From: Gemmatimonadaceae bacterium | Lineage (GTDB): Bacteria; Gemmatimonadota; Gemmatimonadetes; Gemmatimonadales; Gemmatimonadaceae | Direction: 5' to 3' | DNA: 64,000 bases | Assembly (NCBI GenBank): GCA_022843265.1 | Contig: JALHNZ010000004.1 | Location: forward strand, 38,751-102,750 | Shown: positions 62,499 to 64,000 of the stretch, piece after piece | Position numbering within the stretch: the first letter of the stretch is position 1 | Layout: each line of letters opens with the position of its first letter | The notes under the pieces: generated by a model | What the model saw: the letters and a program-made list of their open reading frames with translations, nothing else | What the model was told of the DNA's origin: nothing | Database searches by the model: none | Made by a program: the position numbers and the translations under genes

Positions 62499-63467
62499 AT
62501 GCGTATTCCTTCTGCAGAAACTCTCGCCAAGGTCGAAGTGCTCGCCGACCTTGAGCCTGTCATTGATACCCTCATGGAACAGCATGAGGCCAAGCGTGTG
62601 CTGTGGTTTCCAAGTGAACTGCTGGCACCCGAACCCGATACCGATCCCGACAAGTGGGTGAAAGATTTGCGCAAACGCGCGGAAGGCATCAGCCATCCGA
62701 TGCGTGTCGCGCTTGCGCTCAACTTGCTCACGGAAGAAGGGCTGCCGCATTTCCATCGCTTGCTCGCCGTCTATCTCGGCAGCGACAGCATCTGGACCAA
62801 GTGGACAAATCTCTGGACGGCCGAAGAAGATCGTCACGGCGCGATTTTGCACGACTACATGCATGACTCGCGCCTCGTGGACAATCCGGTGCTCGAGCGC
62901 ATGCAGTTTGAATACATCAAGGCCGGTTTCGAGCCGGCGTGGGACAGTGATCCGTATCGTGTGTTCGTATACACATCGTTGCAGGAACGCGCGACGCAGG
63001 TGAGTCACGCGAACACAGGCAAACTCGCGGGCGAGAACGAACACATCATTGGTGAAGTGCTTTCGAATGTGGCCAAAGAAGAAGCGCGTCACTACGTGTT
63101 TTATCGCACGATCTTCGCAGAAGTGCTCAAGCGCGATCCCGAACGTGCACTCGAATCCGCCGCGCTGCTCATGCCGTCCATCGACATGCCGGGCGTGAAT
63201 ATGCCGCACTTCCGCGAAATGGCCGACGTGATTCGTCGCGCGGGCATTTACGGTCCACGCGATTATCTGCGCATTGTGGAAGAGCTGATCAAGTTCTGGA
63301 AGATTGAGACGCTCACCGGACTGAAAGAAGCAGGCGTGAAGGCGCAGGAGAAAATCCTGGCCGTACCAGCGCGGTTGACGCGCGTTGCCGATATGATGGA
63401 GACGCGCAGTCGCGCGAAGACCTTCCAGTTTGCGGTGGCGTTTAACAAAGAGTTTGAGATGGCGTAG
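62499..63467 (+). CDS. Acyl-ACP desaturase (ferritin-like diiron, DesA type)
   Basis: 322 residues, all-helical. The two diiron motifs are EEDRH (109-113) and KEEARH (193-198), with a bridging Glu in LQER (163). ISHPMRVALALNLLTEEGLPHF and WTKWTNLWTAEEDRHG are the plant-type stearoyl-ACP desaturase helices. It puts a double bond into ACP-bound fatty acids using O2 and ferredoxin. The start follows a TAGCTT hexamer (62487-62492, whose TAG is the preceding stop) by exactly 6 nt, so it may be leaderless. Confidence 0.92.
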   Translation: MRIPSAETLAKVEVLADLEPVIDTLMEQHEAKRVLWFPSELLAPEPDTDPDKWVKDLRKRAEGISHPMRVALALNLLTEEGLPHFHRLLAVYLGSDSIWTKWTNLWTAEEDRHGAILHDYMHDSRLVDNPVLERMQFEYIKAGFEPAWDSDPYRVFVYTSLQERATQVSHANTGKLAGENEHIIGEVLSNVAKEEARHYVFYRTIFAEVLKRDPERALESAALLMPSIDMPGVNMPHFREMADVIRRAGIYGPRDYLRIVEELIKFWKIETLTGLKEAGVKAQEKILAVPARLTRVADMMETRSRAKTFQFAVAFNKEFEMA

Positions 63468-63503
63468 TGCGGTGCCAGGATAACTGAGCGTTCTGCGAAG
63501 GTG

Positions 63504-63537
63504 AATCGCCCCGACCCCACAACTGGTCGGGGCGATT
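63504..63537. terminator. Hairpin after the desaturase gene
   Basis: A perfect 13-bp stem (AATCGCCCCGACC with GGTCGGGGCGATT) around an 8-nt loop lies 37 nt after the desaturase stop and before the convergent gene at 63564. The U-tract is short (TTTGTGT), but the stem is strong. Confidence 0.75.
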
Positions 63538-63563
63538 TGTGTAAGAACAGGATGCGCTATTCG

Positions 63564-63869
63564 TCAGGGATGAAGCGATTCTACCTGTGCTTTCATGGCA
63601 CGATTGACTTGCACATTCGCTACGATTCCGATGACGCTTCCGAAAATCATGATTGCATACCACACTAGCGCACGGTCACTGTCGAATCGGAACGCAAGTA
63701 ATAGCGCACCGGGGGTAATTAACTGGCCTAGCGCAACACCGATCCGAGCTCCTCGAGCGGTCGGAGCGAGAACATCAGGCACGCGCATCGCATACACAAG
63801 GCGAACGGCACCTATCAGCACCCCTAAAAAAAGCAGCATCGTCAGGGCCGTTGCTACACCAGCCGACAA
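63564..63869 (-). CDS. Small three-helix membrane protein
   Basis: 101 residues, with transmembrane segments at about 6-28, 45-61 and 69-88. The start is a TTG at 63869 with a strong AGGAGGTG ribosome site 5 nt upstream, better than any ATG in frame. No family recognised. The remaining 131 bp to the window end (63870-64000) hold its upstream region; I see no other gene there. Confidence 0.65.
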   Translation of the reverse strand: MSAGVATALTMLLFLGVLIGAVRLVYAMRVPDVLAPTARGARIGVALGQLITPGALLLAFRFDSDRALVWYAIMIFGSVIGIVANVQVNRAMKAQVESLHP

Positions 63870-64000
63870 GGAACACCTCCTCGCGAGTTCATGGCGATGC
63901 GATTGCCTATAGGGCTAGGATAGCGTGGGTTTGCGAACGAAGCGTTGTTTGTCCCAGCACGCTTCCCGCCTCGACAGGTGAATGCAAAGTAGATCGCTGT

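Noticed and set aside
1..64000. Mobile elements, prophage, CRISPR array, tRNA or rRNA genes.
   Set aside because: I looked for transposases, integrases, regular repeats and tRNA-like cloverleafs and saw none; the sequence looks like stable core chromosome.

Overview
The window is GC-rich chromosomal DNA with the gene density and short overlaps of a free-living Gram-negative bacterium. I see no transposase, integrase, phage block, rRNA, tRNA or CRISPR. Several traits together point to Gemmatimonadota (Gemmatimonas-like): large Ser/Thr kinases with C-terminal TolB-like and TPR-like regions, many small outer-membrane barrels, Tat-targeted dehydrogenases and amidases, an ECF42/DGPF pair, and many genes without Shine-Dalgarno sequences. 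This assignment is by resemblance, not by a marker gene.

Layout. Positions 1-2339 hold arginine genes: the start of argC (minus strand), argR and argH. Two matching 19-bp inverted repeats, one over the argC promoter and start and one over the argH -10, look like ArgR operators. From 2.4 to 10.1 kb come two small outer-membrane barrels, an FAD amine-oxidase-like protein, ispG, an HD-domain ppGpp-hydrolase-like protein, a free methionine-R-sulfoxide reductase, a LiaF-like protein and a lipoprotein cupredoxin. From 10.2 to 18 kb lies a complete histidine operon, hisG-D-C-H-A-B-F-N-IE, mostly joined by 4-nt start/stop overlaps. It is preceded by a promoter, a 29-codon leader peptide with seven His in nine residues, and a terminator/antiterminator pair: a textbook attenuator, and the best regulatory find here.

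From 18 to 33 kb: an M16 peptidase pair, murB, a large outer-membrane barrel, an ABC-F ATPase, a PlsC-like acyltransferase, a chain of dicarboxylate symporter, cysteine-less ArsC-like protein and small membrane protein, a TSUP transporter and a TetR regulator. From 33 to 45 kb: an IorAB-type molybdenum dehydrogenase, a PAS sensor-like protein, small stress-type proteins, phosphoglucomutase, and an operon of Ser/Thr kinase, lipoprotein amidohydrolase and creatininase-family hydrolase.

From 45 to 64 kb: a possible small RNA, a cold-shock protein, an ECF42 sigma factor with its DGPF partner, a second TPR-type kinase, DUF2490, META and DUF808 proteins, a Tat-exported amidase, a frameshifted lipoprotein, three alpha/beta hydrolases, a VanX-like dipeptidase and an acyl-ACP desaturase. 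A window-wide theme is leaderless initiation: five promoters place a -10 hexamer exactly 6 nt before the start codon (argC, the his leader, the Imm-like gene, the VanX-like gene and the desaturase).
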